Origin: DATGLE01 sp035294325
Lineage (GTDB): Bacteria; Chloroflexota; Ktedonobacteria; Ktedonobacterales; Ktedonobacteraceae
Reading direction: 5' to 3'
NCBI GenBank assembly: GCA_035294325.1
Contig: DATGLE010000039.1
Location: forward strand, 1 to 23,428
Length of the DNA stretch: 23,428 nucleotides
Shown here: in pieces, positions 15,375 to 22,544 of the stretch
Numbering within the stretch: position 1 is the first letter of the stretch
Layout: each line of letters opens with the position of its first letter
Position numbers and translations under genes: made by a program
The notes under the pieces: model-generated
What the model saw: only the letters and a program-made list of their open reading frames with translations
Databases searched by the model: none
Told to the model about the DNA's origin: nothing

Positions 15375-16766
15375 ATGATAATGCTGCATCCTGGCACACT
15401 ACTGGCACAGCGCTACTATGTCCTACACAGGATCGGCGCAGGCGGTTTCGCCACGGTTTATAAAGGACGTGATACACGTGGTCGCCTGGTGGCAATTAAA
15501 CAATTCAGCCTGGCCGGCTTGAGTCCCCAGGAGAAGATCGAAGTTACTGATTCATTTAACCGTGAGGTGGCACTGCTCTCGACGCTGCATCATAAACACC
15601 TACCGCGCGCCCTGGACTATTTTACTGATGAAGAGCACTGGTATGCGGTAATGGAGTTTATTGAGGGCACCCCCCTTGATGAAGTGCTGCAAGCAAGTGG
15701 GCCACTTCCACCGGAGCTGGCGCTCAAGATCGCACTGGAACTTTGCGACGTGCTGGGCTATTTACATAGACACTACCCCCCGATCATCTACCGCGATGTC
15801 AAACCATCCAATATTATGTTGACAAGCCAGGGCCATATCTTCCTGATTGACTTCGGCATCGCGCGCCGCTACCGTCCCGGCCAGGCACGAGATACAGGGC
15901 AACTTGGTTCGCCAGGCTATGCGGCACCTGAGCAGTATGGCCGGGCACAAACGACGCCGCGCACAGATATCTATGGTCTTGGCGCGACTCTGCAAACACT
16001 GTTAACTGGCCGGGAACCGCTGGAGATCGAAGTGAATGGCTGGCCGCCGCACTGCTCACTCCCGGCCGATGTGAGGGATCTGCTGGCGCATATGTGCGCT
16101 TATGACGTGAATCAACGGCCCCGCACCATGGAAGAGGTGCGCAATGAAATTTACAATCTCAGCATCTATCCATCAAGCTGGAAGCCTTCATATGTGTTAG
16201 CTCTTTGGACCGGTGAAGCCGCCAATACGGTGGCAGGCTGCCTCTATATTATGACAGCGGGCCTGCTGATATTCACGTTAGCCCTCGCATATTTCATAAG
16301 CATAGTCTTCTTCATTCAGGATATCGTCACCGGCTCGCTTGCACTATCGCGCTGGCAACTGTTCTTGCTGCTATTGCCGTTTTCGATCGGCTATCGCGGG
16401 CTTTTCGTAATCGCGCGTCTGGGACGCGTACTACGCATTCAGAGGCAAGGAGGTGAAGTCAGCGATTCCGGCCCCTCACGACCGTGGAGGAGCGAGGTAC
16501 ATGCTGCGCTATGGCAATGGCTGTGGACACAGCTCATCATTATTGCACTGGCTGCCCCCTTCTACCTGTTTTTTCCGCTTTTCATGGTGCAATTTGTAAC
16601 AGGCGTGAGCACACTCCTCTGCCTGCTGGTGGTATTTTGCCTGCTCTTTAGCATGATAATTATGGCTGCCCGGTATCTCTACAATGCACTCTTTGCCACG
16701 AAAAAGCGCAAGAGAAGCCAGAAGCAGCAGATGCCCTATATCATCTCATCCTCAGAACGGGTCTAA
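15375..16766 (+). CDS. Membrane-anchored Ser/Thr protein kinase (Hanks type)
   Basis: A 463-residue bacterial eukaryotic-type kinase. The kinase domain spans about residues 14-262: glycine loop IGAGGFATVYKG, Lys42 in VAIKQ, Glu64 in the C-helix, YRDVKPSNIML with catalytic Asp141 and Asn146 (Tyr in place of the usual His), DFG at 159-161, an activation loop to SPGYAAPEQY, and DIYGLGATL. After the domain come about four hydrophobic segments at roughly 285-315, 328-346, 383-409 and 410-432, then a short basic tail. There is no PASTA or other recognisable external sensor. The start is ATG 15375 or ATG 15381, with only a weak ribosome site. It is divergent from the response regulator and convergent with the second P450. 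The signal and targets are unknown. Confidence 0.92.
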   Translation: MIMLHPGTLLAQRYYVLHRIGAGGFATVYKGRDTRGRLVAIKQFSLAGLSPQEKIEVTDSFNREVALLSTLHHKHLPRALDYFTDEEHWYAVMEFIEGTPLDEVLQASGPLPPELALKIALELCDVLGYLHRHYPPIIYRDVKPSNIMLTSQGHIFLIDFGIARRYRPGQARDTGQLGSPGYAAPEQYGRAQTTPRTDIYGLGATLQTLLTGREPLEIEVNGWPPHCSLPADVRDLLAHMCAYDVNQRPRTMEEVRNEIYNLSIYPSSWKPSYVLALWTGEAANTVAGCLYIMTAGLLIFTLALAYFISIVFFIQDIVTGSLALSRWQLFLLLLPFSIGYRGLFVIARLGRVLRIQRQGGEVSDSGPSRPWRSEVHAALWQWLWTQLIIIALAAPFYLFFPLFMVQFVTGVSTLLCLLVVFCLLFSMIIMAARYLYNALFATKKRKRSQKQQMPYIISSSERV

Positions 16767-16890
16767 AGAATGAAGACCATCGCGTGTTGCCTCCTATATC
16801 TCACAATTAACAGATGGCTGCAACCGCGAAAACTGCTGCCAGCCTTTGCGCCGGGCACAGGGCGTTGTCTATCACCCGGCCTCTCTGTTT

Positions 16891-18021
16891 CTATACACGC
16901 TCGAAGGCGATGGGTACACGTCTGAAGCCGTGCAGAATAACATCGCTCAGTGGCTCCAGTGGCTCATCCTGCGTTATACGTATATTCTGAAAGCGCTCCA
17001 GTATCGCTTCAAGCGCGATCTTTGCCTCCAGGCGAGCCAGCGGCGCCCCCAGGCAGAAGTGAATGCCGTGGCCGAAGGCAATATGCGGATTGGGAGCACG
17101 CCGGATATCAAAGCTCTCGGCATCGGGAAAGACCTCCGGGTCGCGGTTGGCCGAGCCGATCCAGGCAATGACGAGCTGCCCCGGCTCTATGCGCTGCCCA
17201 CCAACAACCGCCTCGCTGACTGAGAGACGAAACATGCGGCTTACCGGCGAACGGTAACGCAGTACCTCCTCGATAGCGCCGGGCAGCAGCTCTGGATCGG
17301 CGTAAAGCTGCTCCAATGCCTGCGGGTGCTCATGGAACGAGAGGATGGCGTTGCCGATCAGGTTGGTCGTCGTGATGTTGCCGGCGACCAGCAGCAGCAG
17401 ACAGAAGCTTACCATCTCGTCCACAGAGAGGCGTTCCCCATCGATCTGCGCTTCCTGCAATGCCGTCAGCAGATCGTTCCGGGGTTCACGCCTCCGCTGC
17501 TCAAGCATGCTTATGAAATACTCCCGCATCTCCTGCTGATAGGCAGCGCCGCCGCCATCATTGGTGCCGACGATCAGATCCGACCAGAGCTTGAAGCGCG
17601 CACGGTCTCTCGTGGGGACGCCCAGCATCTCGGCAATGACGATAACGGGCAGGGGATAAGCGAGATCTTCTATTATATCCATCCTGTTGCGCGGAGCGGC
17701 CTGGTCCAGCAGTTCATGCACAATGGTAGTGATACGCGGGGCCATACCGGCGATAGCGCGCGGCGTAAACGCCTGCGTGACCAGGGAACGCAGCTTGCGA
17801 TGACGCGGCGGATCCAGGTTAATGATGCTGGCACCGAGCAGGTGCGCACCGCCCATCATCTGTGAGGAGAAAGTTTCATAGTCGGTCAGCACACGTCGCA
17901 CATCTTCGTAGCGGAAGACGCTCCAGGTATGATGCTCCTCGTCATAATACACGGGCCGCGTCTCGCGCATTCTCTGATACCAGGTAAAGGGATCGCGAAC
18001 CTGCTCTATCGGTAAAAACAC
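16891..18021 (-). CDS. Cytochrome P450 (CYP107-like) lacking the I-helix acid
   Basis: A 376-residue soluble P450, clearly a paralogue of the one at 11034. It has ExxR (Glu252-Arg255), FGHGIHFCLGAPLAR with haem ligand Cys323, and an I-helix motif that reads AGNITT (213-218). The usual Glu/Asp before the conserved Thr is Ile216 here (codon ATC, 17374-17376), although Thr217 is kept. That acid normally helps proton delivery for O-O cleavage, so the enzyme may work differently or belong to a P450 branch with this variant. The start is GTG at 18021 with AAGGA 7 nt upstream. Upstream lie a long palindrome and, divergently, a TetR gene that may regulate it. Redox partners are not in the window. Confidence 0.92.
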   Translation of the reverse strand: MFLPIEQVRDPFTWYQRMRETRPVYYDEEHHTWSVFRYEDVRRVLTDYETFSSQMMGGAHLLGASIINLDPPRHRKLRSLVTQAFTPRAIAGMAPRITTIVHELLDQAAPRNRMDIIEDLAYPLPVIVIAEMLGVPTRDRARFKLWSDLIVGTNDGGGAAYQQEMREYFISMLEQRRREPRNDLLTALQEAQIDGERLSVDEMVSFCLLLLVAGNITTTNLIGNAILSFHEHPQALEQLYADPELLPGAIEEVLRYRSPVSRMFRLSVSEAVVGGQRIEPGQLVIAWIGSANRDPEVFPDAESFDIRRAPNPHIAFGHGIHFCLGAPLARLEAKIALEAILERFQNIRITQDEPLEPLSDVILHGFRRVPIAFERV

Positions 18022-18153
18022 TTGTCTTTCCTTTCGCTCTCTTAGCTCAACACTGTGGTATGCTATCGATAAGCGCCGCGCTATCCATCAGGCGTAATCA
18101 TTTAACTAACGCTGTGTGCAAGTTTACCTGACGGCTCACCGCTTCGCGCTTCG

Positions 18154-18216
18154 CCAGGGAGGGGAGGTTGCGGGCTGAGCGCCTGAGGCGCTCAGCCTGC
18201 AACCTCCCCTCCCTGG
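18154..18216. repeat. Long palindrome, 30-bp arms, in a divergent promoter region
   Basis: The arm 18154-18183 begins CCAGGGAGGGGAGGTTG and pairs with 18187-18216 around the loop TGA. A single G·T wobble position is the only imperfection. It sits between two divergently transcribed genes, where a terminator is not expected, about 130 bp from the P450 start and 140 bp from the TetR start. Flanking sequence on both sides is also GC-rich and partly self-complementary. Confidence 0.88.
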
Positions 18217-18286
18217 GGTGCGCCTGCGGCACACAAAAACAGGCACATCAGGCTAGCTATGTTCTGCGCGGGCCATGTCATAAATG

Positions 18287-18316
18287 CATACTCAGTATGA
18301 ATATATACTGAGTATG
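18287..18316. promoter_or_regulatory. Double palindromic operator upstream of the second TetR gene
   Basis: CATACTCAGTAT (18287-18298) and ATACTGAGTATG (18305-18316) are exact inverted arms 6 bp apart. Each half also forms a 13-bp palindrome: CATACTCAGTATG is perfect around its centre and TATACTGAGTATG has one end mismatch. Their centres are 17 bp apart, which suits two bound dimers. A TATACT at 18304-18309 inside the site could be the -10 of the TetR gene, whose ATG is 40 nt downstream. Autoregulation is the likely use. Confidence 0.8.
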
Positions 18317-18355
18317 TCTAAAAATCAAGGGAAATATGTTCGAAGGTAAAGGAAG

Positions 18356-18970
18356 ATGTCCAGCTCTGATGTTGAAAAGCGATTATCCCTGCGCCAGCGC
18401 AACTCCGAGCGCATACGCCAGCGCATTGTGACGGCGGCCCTCGACCTGTTCACCACCGAAGGATACGACCAGACGACGATGGATGCCATCGCGGAGCGAG
18501 CCGAGGTGGGCCGGGCAACCCTCTTCAAGTACTTCCCCACAAAATCGACTCTCCTGCTGCCTTTGAGCCAGCAAGTCGTCTTCGCCGAACTGCGCCCGCA
18601 GGTTCAGGCGCTGCTGGAGCGGCAGCCAACCTCCAGCGAAGCCCTGCGCTACTACTTCGCATTGATTGGCAAACGCATCAGGGAGCTTCCCGACGTGACG
18701 CGAGCGCTCATTACCATCATCGGGACGGTTGAGGACGAGGCTTCCGAGCAGGTGCCCGACTTCGCGGAAACGCTCAACGCCATCTTACGCCACGGGCAGG
18801 AGCGCGGCGAGGTACGCCGCGATATCCCCGTGGAACAGTTAAGCGTCTACATCTCCGTCCTGTTCGGTGATGTGATGCATCGCGTCGTGAAGAGCGATGA
18901 TCTGGAAAGCTACGCGCCGGCGATGAACCTGCTGCTCTCGTTTCTGGAGACAGGGCTGAGCCGCGAGTGA
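18356..18970 (+). CDS. TetR/AcrR-family transcriptional regulator
   Basis: A 204-residue regulator. The N-terminal domain has RIVTAALDLFTTEGYDQT followed by the helix-turn-helix TMDAIAERAEVGRATLFKYF (41-60). The rest is a helical ligand domain with no match I can name. ATG 18356 has AAAGGA close upstream. Its promoter region carries the double palindrome at 18287-18316. It is divergent from the second P450 and lies 90 nt upstream of the rocA-like gene on the same strand, so either or both could be targets. It differs clearly from the TetR at 12252 in sequence and probable operator. Confidence 0.92.
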   Translation: MSSSDVEKRLSLRQRNSERIRQRIVTAALDLFTTEGYDQTTMDAIAERAEVGRATLFKYFPTKSTLLLPLSQQVVFAELRPQVQALLERQPTSSEALRYYFALIGKRIRELPDVTRALITIIGTVEDEASEQVPDFAETLNAILRHGQERGEVRRDIPVEQLSVYISVLFGDVMHRVVKSDDLESYAPAMNLLLSFLETGLSRE

Positions 18971-19060
18971 TCGCCTCCCTACCACCGCATGCTCGCTATG
19001 AGATACAATGAAGTACGCATACTGTTCGAGACACAATGCTGTGTGAAAAGGAGCATATCT

Positions 19061-20638
19061 ATGGCAAAAGTTTTCGATAATATCGCCGCGCAGGCTCAGA
19101 AACCCTTCACCAACGAGCCGCTGACCGATTTCACGAATGAAGAGAATAAACGCGCTCAAAAAGATGCGCTGGCCCGCGTCAGGAGTGAACTGGGGCGTAC
19201 TTATCCCCTCATCATTGGAGGTCAGCAGATTACTAATAAAGAGACCTTCGCCTCCGTCAATCCTTCGCAGCCCGACCAGGTTATCGGTTATTTTTCGAGC
19301 GCCAGCGCCGCGCAGGTAGATGAGGCAGTGCGTGTCGCGACGGAGACCTTCGAGACCTGGAAACGCGTGCCGGCAGAGGAGCGCGCGGGCTATCTCTTCG
19401 CCGCAGCCGACCTGATGCGCCAGCGCCGCTTCCTTATTAATGCGTGGATGATCTATGAGGTAGGCAAGAGCTGGGTTGAGGCCGATGCCGACACCGCCGA
19501 GGCTATCGACTTTCTTGAATTTTACGCGCGCGAGATGCTTCGTCTCGCCGGCGAGCAGCCCATCGTGCATATTCCCGGCGAAGATAACCAGCTCGTCTAT
19601 ATCCCGCTCGGCGTGGGCGCCGTCATTCCGCCGTGGAACTTCCCCAGCGCCATCACCGTTGGCATGACCAGCGCCTCCTTCGTGGCCGGCAATACCGTCA
19701 TCCTCAAGCCCGCAAGCACCTCGCCGGCCATCGCCTATCAGTTTGTGCGCATCCTCGAAGATGTGGGCCTGCCCGCTGGCGTGGTCAATTTCCTCACTGG
19801 ATCGGGTTCGGTCATCGGCGACAGGCTGGTTGAGCATCCGCAGGTGCGCTTCATCGCCTTCACCGGCTCGCGCGATGTGGGCCTGCGCATCTACGAGCGC
19901 GCCTCAAAGCACCAGCCGGGGCAGCGCTGGCTGAAACGCTCGATCCTGGAGATGGGCGGCAAAGATGCCGTCGTGGTCGACGAAACCGCCGACCTGGATG
20001 CAGCCGCCGCCGGTATCGTCGCCTCCGCGTTTGGCTTCCAGGGGCAGAAGTGCTCCGCCGGATCGCGCGCCATTGTCGTCGAGTCGGTCTACGACCAGGT
20101 GTTGCAGAAGGTCGTCGAGCAGACGAAACAGTTGACGATGGGAGATGTCACCGATCCGTCTACTTATATGGGGCCGGTCATCGATGAGAACGCGATGAAG
20201 AAGATCCTCGAATATATCGAGATCGGCAAAAAAGAGGGCCGCCTCGTGACCGGTGGTGGACATCGCGAGCCGGGCTACTTTATCGAGCCGACGATCTTCG
20301 CCGACGTACCGCCACAGGCCCGGATCGCTCAGGAAGAGATCTTCGGTCCCGTGCTGGCCTTCATCAAAGCGAAGGATTTCGATGACGCGCTCAACATCGC
20401 CAACAGCACGGAGTATGGCCTGACCGGATCGCTCTATTCGCGCGATCCTGAGCGCATAGAGCGCGCTAAAGAAGAGTTTCACGTCGGCAACCTCTACTTC
20501 AACCGCAAATGCACGGGCGCACTGGTCGGCGCGCATCCCTTCGGCGGCTTCAATATGTCGGGGACCGACTCGAAGGCGGGCGGGCGCGACTACCTGCTGC
20601 TCTTTACGCAGGCAAAGGCCATCTCGGCAAAGAAGTAG
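19061..20638 (+). CDS. rocA: L-glutamate gamma-semialdehyde (1-pyrroline-5-carboxylate) dehydrogenase
   Basis: A 525-residue NAD-dependent aldehyde dehydrogenase that oxidises glutamate semialdehyde to glutamate, the last step of proline and arginine breakdown. The RocA/PutA-type P5C dehydrogenase pattern is visible: GVGAVIPPWNFPSAI, FTGSRDVGLRIYERA, catalytic Glu297 in LEMGGKDA, nucleophile Cys331 in GQKCSAGSRAIV, and PFGGFNMSGTDSKAGG near the end. The open frame begins at 18989, but ATG 19061 (MAKVFDNIA) has AGGAG 8 nt upstream and fits the family's usual length of about 515 residues. No proline dehydrogenase gene is nearby; a TetR precedes it and an MBL hydrolase follows after 17 nt, probably in one transcript. 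A different semialdehyde substrate cannot be excluded. Confidence 0.9.
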   Translation: MAKVFDNIAAQAQKPFTNEPLTDFTNEENKRAQKDALARVRSELGRTYPLIIGGQQITNKETFASVNPSQPDQVIGYFSSASAAQVDEAVRVATETFETWKRVPAEERAGYLFAAADLMRQRRFLINAWMIYEVGKSWVEADADTAEAIDFLEFYAREMLRLAGEQPIVHIPGEDNQLVYIPLGVGAVIPPWNFPSAITVGMTSASFVAGNTVILKPASTSPAIAYQFVRILEDVGLPAGVVNFLTGSGSVIGDRLVEHPQVRFIAFTGSRDVGLRIYERASKHQPGQRWLKRSILEMGGKDAVVVDETADLDAAAAGIVASAFGFQGQKCSAGSRAIVVESVYDQVLQKVVEQTKQLTMGDVTDPSTYMGPVIDENAMKKILEYIEIGKKEGRLVTGGGHREPGYFIEPTIFADVPPQARIAQEEIFGPVLAFIKAKDFDDALNIANSTEYGLTGSLYSRDPERIERAKEEFHVGNLYFNRKCTGALVGAHPFGGFNMSGTDSKAGGRDYLLLFTQAKAISAKK

Positions 20639-20655
20639 ACGAAGGGAGACTTTTC

Positions 20656-21594
20656 TTGGCTACCGTCACACAACTGCGCCCTGGTACATGGCAGGTCTCT
20701 CTGCCATTCCAGGGCGAGCACGGCATCATTGGCTCCTACCTTTTGAGTGGTGGGGATGACCTGGCGATCATCGATCCCGGTCCTGGCAGCACGATTGAGG
20801 GCCTGCTGTCTTCTCTGCGCGAGGCCGGCTTTGATCCGCAGCAGGTAACGCACCTGATCGCGACGCACATCCACCTGGATCACGCAGGCGCTGCCGGCTC
20901 GCTGCTGCGCTACATGCCCCGCGCTACTGTCTATGTCCACAGCAAGGGCGCACCCCACCTGCTCGACACCTCGAAGGTCGTGGCGAGCGCGGCCCGCATT
21001 TACGGAGATCGCATGGAGACGCTGTGGGGGCAGATCGAGCCTGTACCCCGGGAGCGCCTGCATATTATGGAGGATGGCGATATCCTCAACGTTGCCGCTC
21101 GCCGCCTGGAGGTGCATTATACGCCCGGCCATGCGGTGCATCACGTCATCTTCTTCGATGTCCACTCCGGCGAGCTGTTCGCCGGCGACGTGGCGGGCGT
21201 GCGCCTGCAAGGCATCGACTATGTGCGCCCGCCAACGCCGCCGCCCGACCTCGATCTCGAGGACTGGTCGGCGAGCATCGATAAGGTTCTGCACCTGCGG
21301 CCCGATGTGCTCTACCTGGGGCATTTCGGCCCAACGCATAATCCGCCCGAGCACTTCGCGCGGCTGCGCGAAAAGCTCTACTCCTGGGGCGATTTCGTGC
21401 TGCGGGCCATGCGCGAGGGGAAGGGCGAGACCGAGATCATTGAACTGCTCATCGCGCAGTCGCAGCCCGAGTTGCTGCGCGCCGCGCACGACGCTCATGC
21501 GCTGGCGCGCTACGAAATCGCAACCAACTATCCGATGACGGTCCAGGGCTATATGCGCTACTGGCGCAAGAAGCACCCTGAGCGCCTGACATAA
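20656..21594 (+). CDS. MBL-fold metallo-hydrolase
   Basis: A 312-residue metallo-beta-lactamase-fold hydrolase. It has the metal motif THIHLDHAG (His71, His73, Asp75, His76), further ligands in TPGHAVHHVIF and FAGDVAGVRL, and a final His in YLGHFGPTHNP. The first strands (HGIIGSYLLSGGDDLAIIDPGPGS) are typical of the glyoxalase II/RNase Z-like MBL superfamily. The C-terminal third is helical and less conserved. An in-frame region runs back to 20509 inside rocA, but TTG at 20656 has AAGGGAG 7 nt upstream, begins the conserved part and clears the rocA stop by 17 nt, so I use it. The last codons are part of the long palindrome at 21584-21658. The reaction is unknown. Confidence 0.9.
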   Translation: MATVTQLRPGTWQVSLPFQGEHGIIGSYLLSGGDDLAIIDPGPGSTIEGLLSSLREAGFDPQQVTHLIATHIHLDHAGAAGSLLRYMPRATVYVHSKGAPHLLDTSKVVASAARIYGDRMETLWGQIEPVPRERLHIMEDGDILNVAARRLEVHYTPGHAVHHVIFFDVHSGELFAGDVAGVRLQGIDYVRPPTPPPDLDLEDWSASIDKVLHLRPDVLYLGHFGPTHNPPEHFARLREKLYSWGDFVLRAMREGKGETEIIELLIAQSQPELLRAAHDAHALARYEIATNYPMTVQGYMRYWRKKHPERLT

Positions 21595-21658
21595 AGGAAT
21601 GTAACAACTGGAGGCCGGCTGCACCGGCCTCCAGTTGTTACATTCCTTTATGTCAGGC
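21584..21658. terminator. Bidirectional hairpin with 35-bp arms, overlapping the MBL gene end
   Basis: The arm 21584-21618 begins GCCTGACATAAAGGAATG and is exactly complementary to 21624-21658; the loop is CTGCA. It spans the last codons and stop of the MBL gene and ends 8 nt before the stop codon of the convergent R2lox gene. It is the longest palindrome in the window. It has no T-run but its position suits bidirectional termination. Confidence 0.8.
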
Positions 21659-21665
21659 AGACACC

Positions 21666-22544
21666 CTATTCGGCCTGGACCTCGTTCTCGGAGAGCTGGT
21701 AGATCTGCTCAAGGCTCTGCGTGCGGGCGCGCCCGATGCGCGTCAAACGCTTCTGAAACTGCTGCTTCGCATACTCGCGGACCACCTCAGGCGTACCGTT
21801 CTGCTCCTGGTTGCTCGCGACGATGGAGAATAGCTCGTTCATCCGCTCCTCGACAACGGGCCAGAGATCGTGATGCTCCGCGACCAGTCGCGAGATGAGG
21901 AAGACGCCATAGGCGATGTGACGTGCTTCGTCGCGTTGAATGTACCGTAAGCCTTCGCGTAGACCAGGCATGACATCGAAGCGATCCAGCACTCTGAAGA
22001 AACTGAAGTAGCCGGTCTCGGCCAGCACCCCCTCGATAATCATGTTGTAGAGAACCGACGCCCGCGCCTGATTGGCCGGGGAGGGATCGGTCAGCAAGAG
22101 ATTCATGGCGCGGGGCAGGTCGTCGGCGAACAGGTCACGGCCGCTATTGGGAGCACGCACCTCGTGCAAGTCCTCGCGCTCTTGCAGCACTTCATCGAGG
22201 ATGCGCCTGAAGAACTCGGTGTGCTTCCCCTCTTCCCACAGGAAGGTTGTCAGGAACAGCTCCTCTTCGAGACGCCCTTCGCGCGCTACGGTCATGACGA
22301 GGGGCAGCAGATCCACGGTCACAGCCTCCTCGCCCGCCTGGAAGCCGAGGATGAGACGCCGTAAACGCTCCCTGGGATCATCGGGGATGCGCAGCCAATC
22401 ATCTCTATCCCGGCTTAAATCGATATCACGCGGATCCCAGACGCCAAGCTTTTTCGCCTTGTGATAGAGGCGCATAGGGAGGATGTCGTGGCGCAGACCA
22501 CGACTGGTCAGGGTCGTGTAGGTCCGCCGGGGTGCAACCGTCAT
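21666..22544 (-). CDS. R2-like ligand-binding oxidase (R2lox)
   Basis: A 292-residue ferritin-like protein of the R2lox group, which carries a Mn/Fe site and a bound long-chain fatty acid and is thought to perform two-electron oxidations. By comparison with M. tuberculosis Rv0233, all six metal ligands can be assigned: Glu72 in AGEEAV, Glu105 and His108 in EEGKH, Glu171 in YNMIIEG, Glu206 and His209 in DEARH. The residues that form the signature Val-Tyr ether crosslink are Val75 and Tyr166. The opening LGVWDPRDIDLSRDRDDW also matches. The ATG (22542-22544) overlaps the acyl-CoA dehydrogenase stop by one base (TGATG), with GGAGG 7 nt upstream, so the two are translationally coupled. It is not a ribonucleotide reductase subunit. 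Confidence 0.93.
   Translation of the reverse strand: MTVAPRRTYTTLTSRGLRHDILPMRLYHKAKKLGVWDPRDIDLSRDRDDWLRIPDDPRERLRRLILGFQAGEEAVTVDLLPLVMTVAREGRLEEELFLTTFLWEEGKHTEFFRRILDEVLQEREDLHEVRAPNSGRDLFADDLPRAMNLLLTDPSPANQARASVLYNMIIEGVLAETGYFSFFRVLDRFDVMPGLREGLRYIQRDEARHIAYGVFLISRLVAEHHDLWPVVEERMNELFSIVASNQEQNGTPEVVREYAKQQFQKRLTRIGRARTQSLEQIYQLSENEVQAE

Larger units (their letters stand above)
18022..18355. other. Divergent intergenic region, P450 / TetR
   Basis: There is no coding sequence. It holds the 30-bp-arm palindrome at 18154-18216 and the double palindromic operator at 18287-18316. A promoter for the P450 must lie on the minus strand between 18022 and about 18150, but I see no clear -35/-10 pair. 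A TATCGATA palindrome at about 18064-18071 does not match either proposed operator well. Confidence 0.6.

Noticed and set aside
18058..18078. Copy of the first TetR operator upstream of the second P450
   Set aside because: TATCGATA has half-sites with no spacer, unlike TTATC-4-GATAA, so the geometry does not match.
19012..19031. Third operator for the second TetR upstream of rocA
   Set aside because: CATACTG matches one half of the operator, but the other half fits poorly; too weak to call.
18839..19837. Long antisense frame opposite the TetR end and rocA
   Set aside because: It overlaps two well-supported genes and shows no family motif.
20590..21624. 344-residue antisense frame opposite the MBL gene
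   Set aside because: The MBL motifs on the plus strand are unambiguous, and this frame runs through the palindrome.
21666..22544. Ribonucleotide reductase beta subunit (NrdB)
   Set aside because: The Val75/Tyr166 crosslink pair, ligand pattern and N-terminal match place it in R2lox, and no NrdA is nearby.
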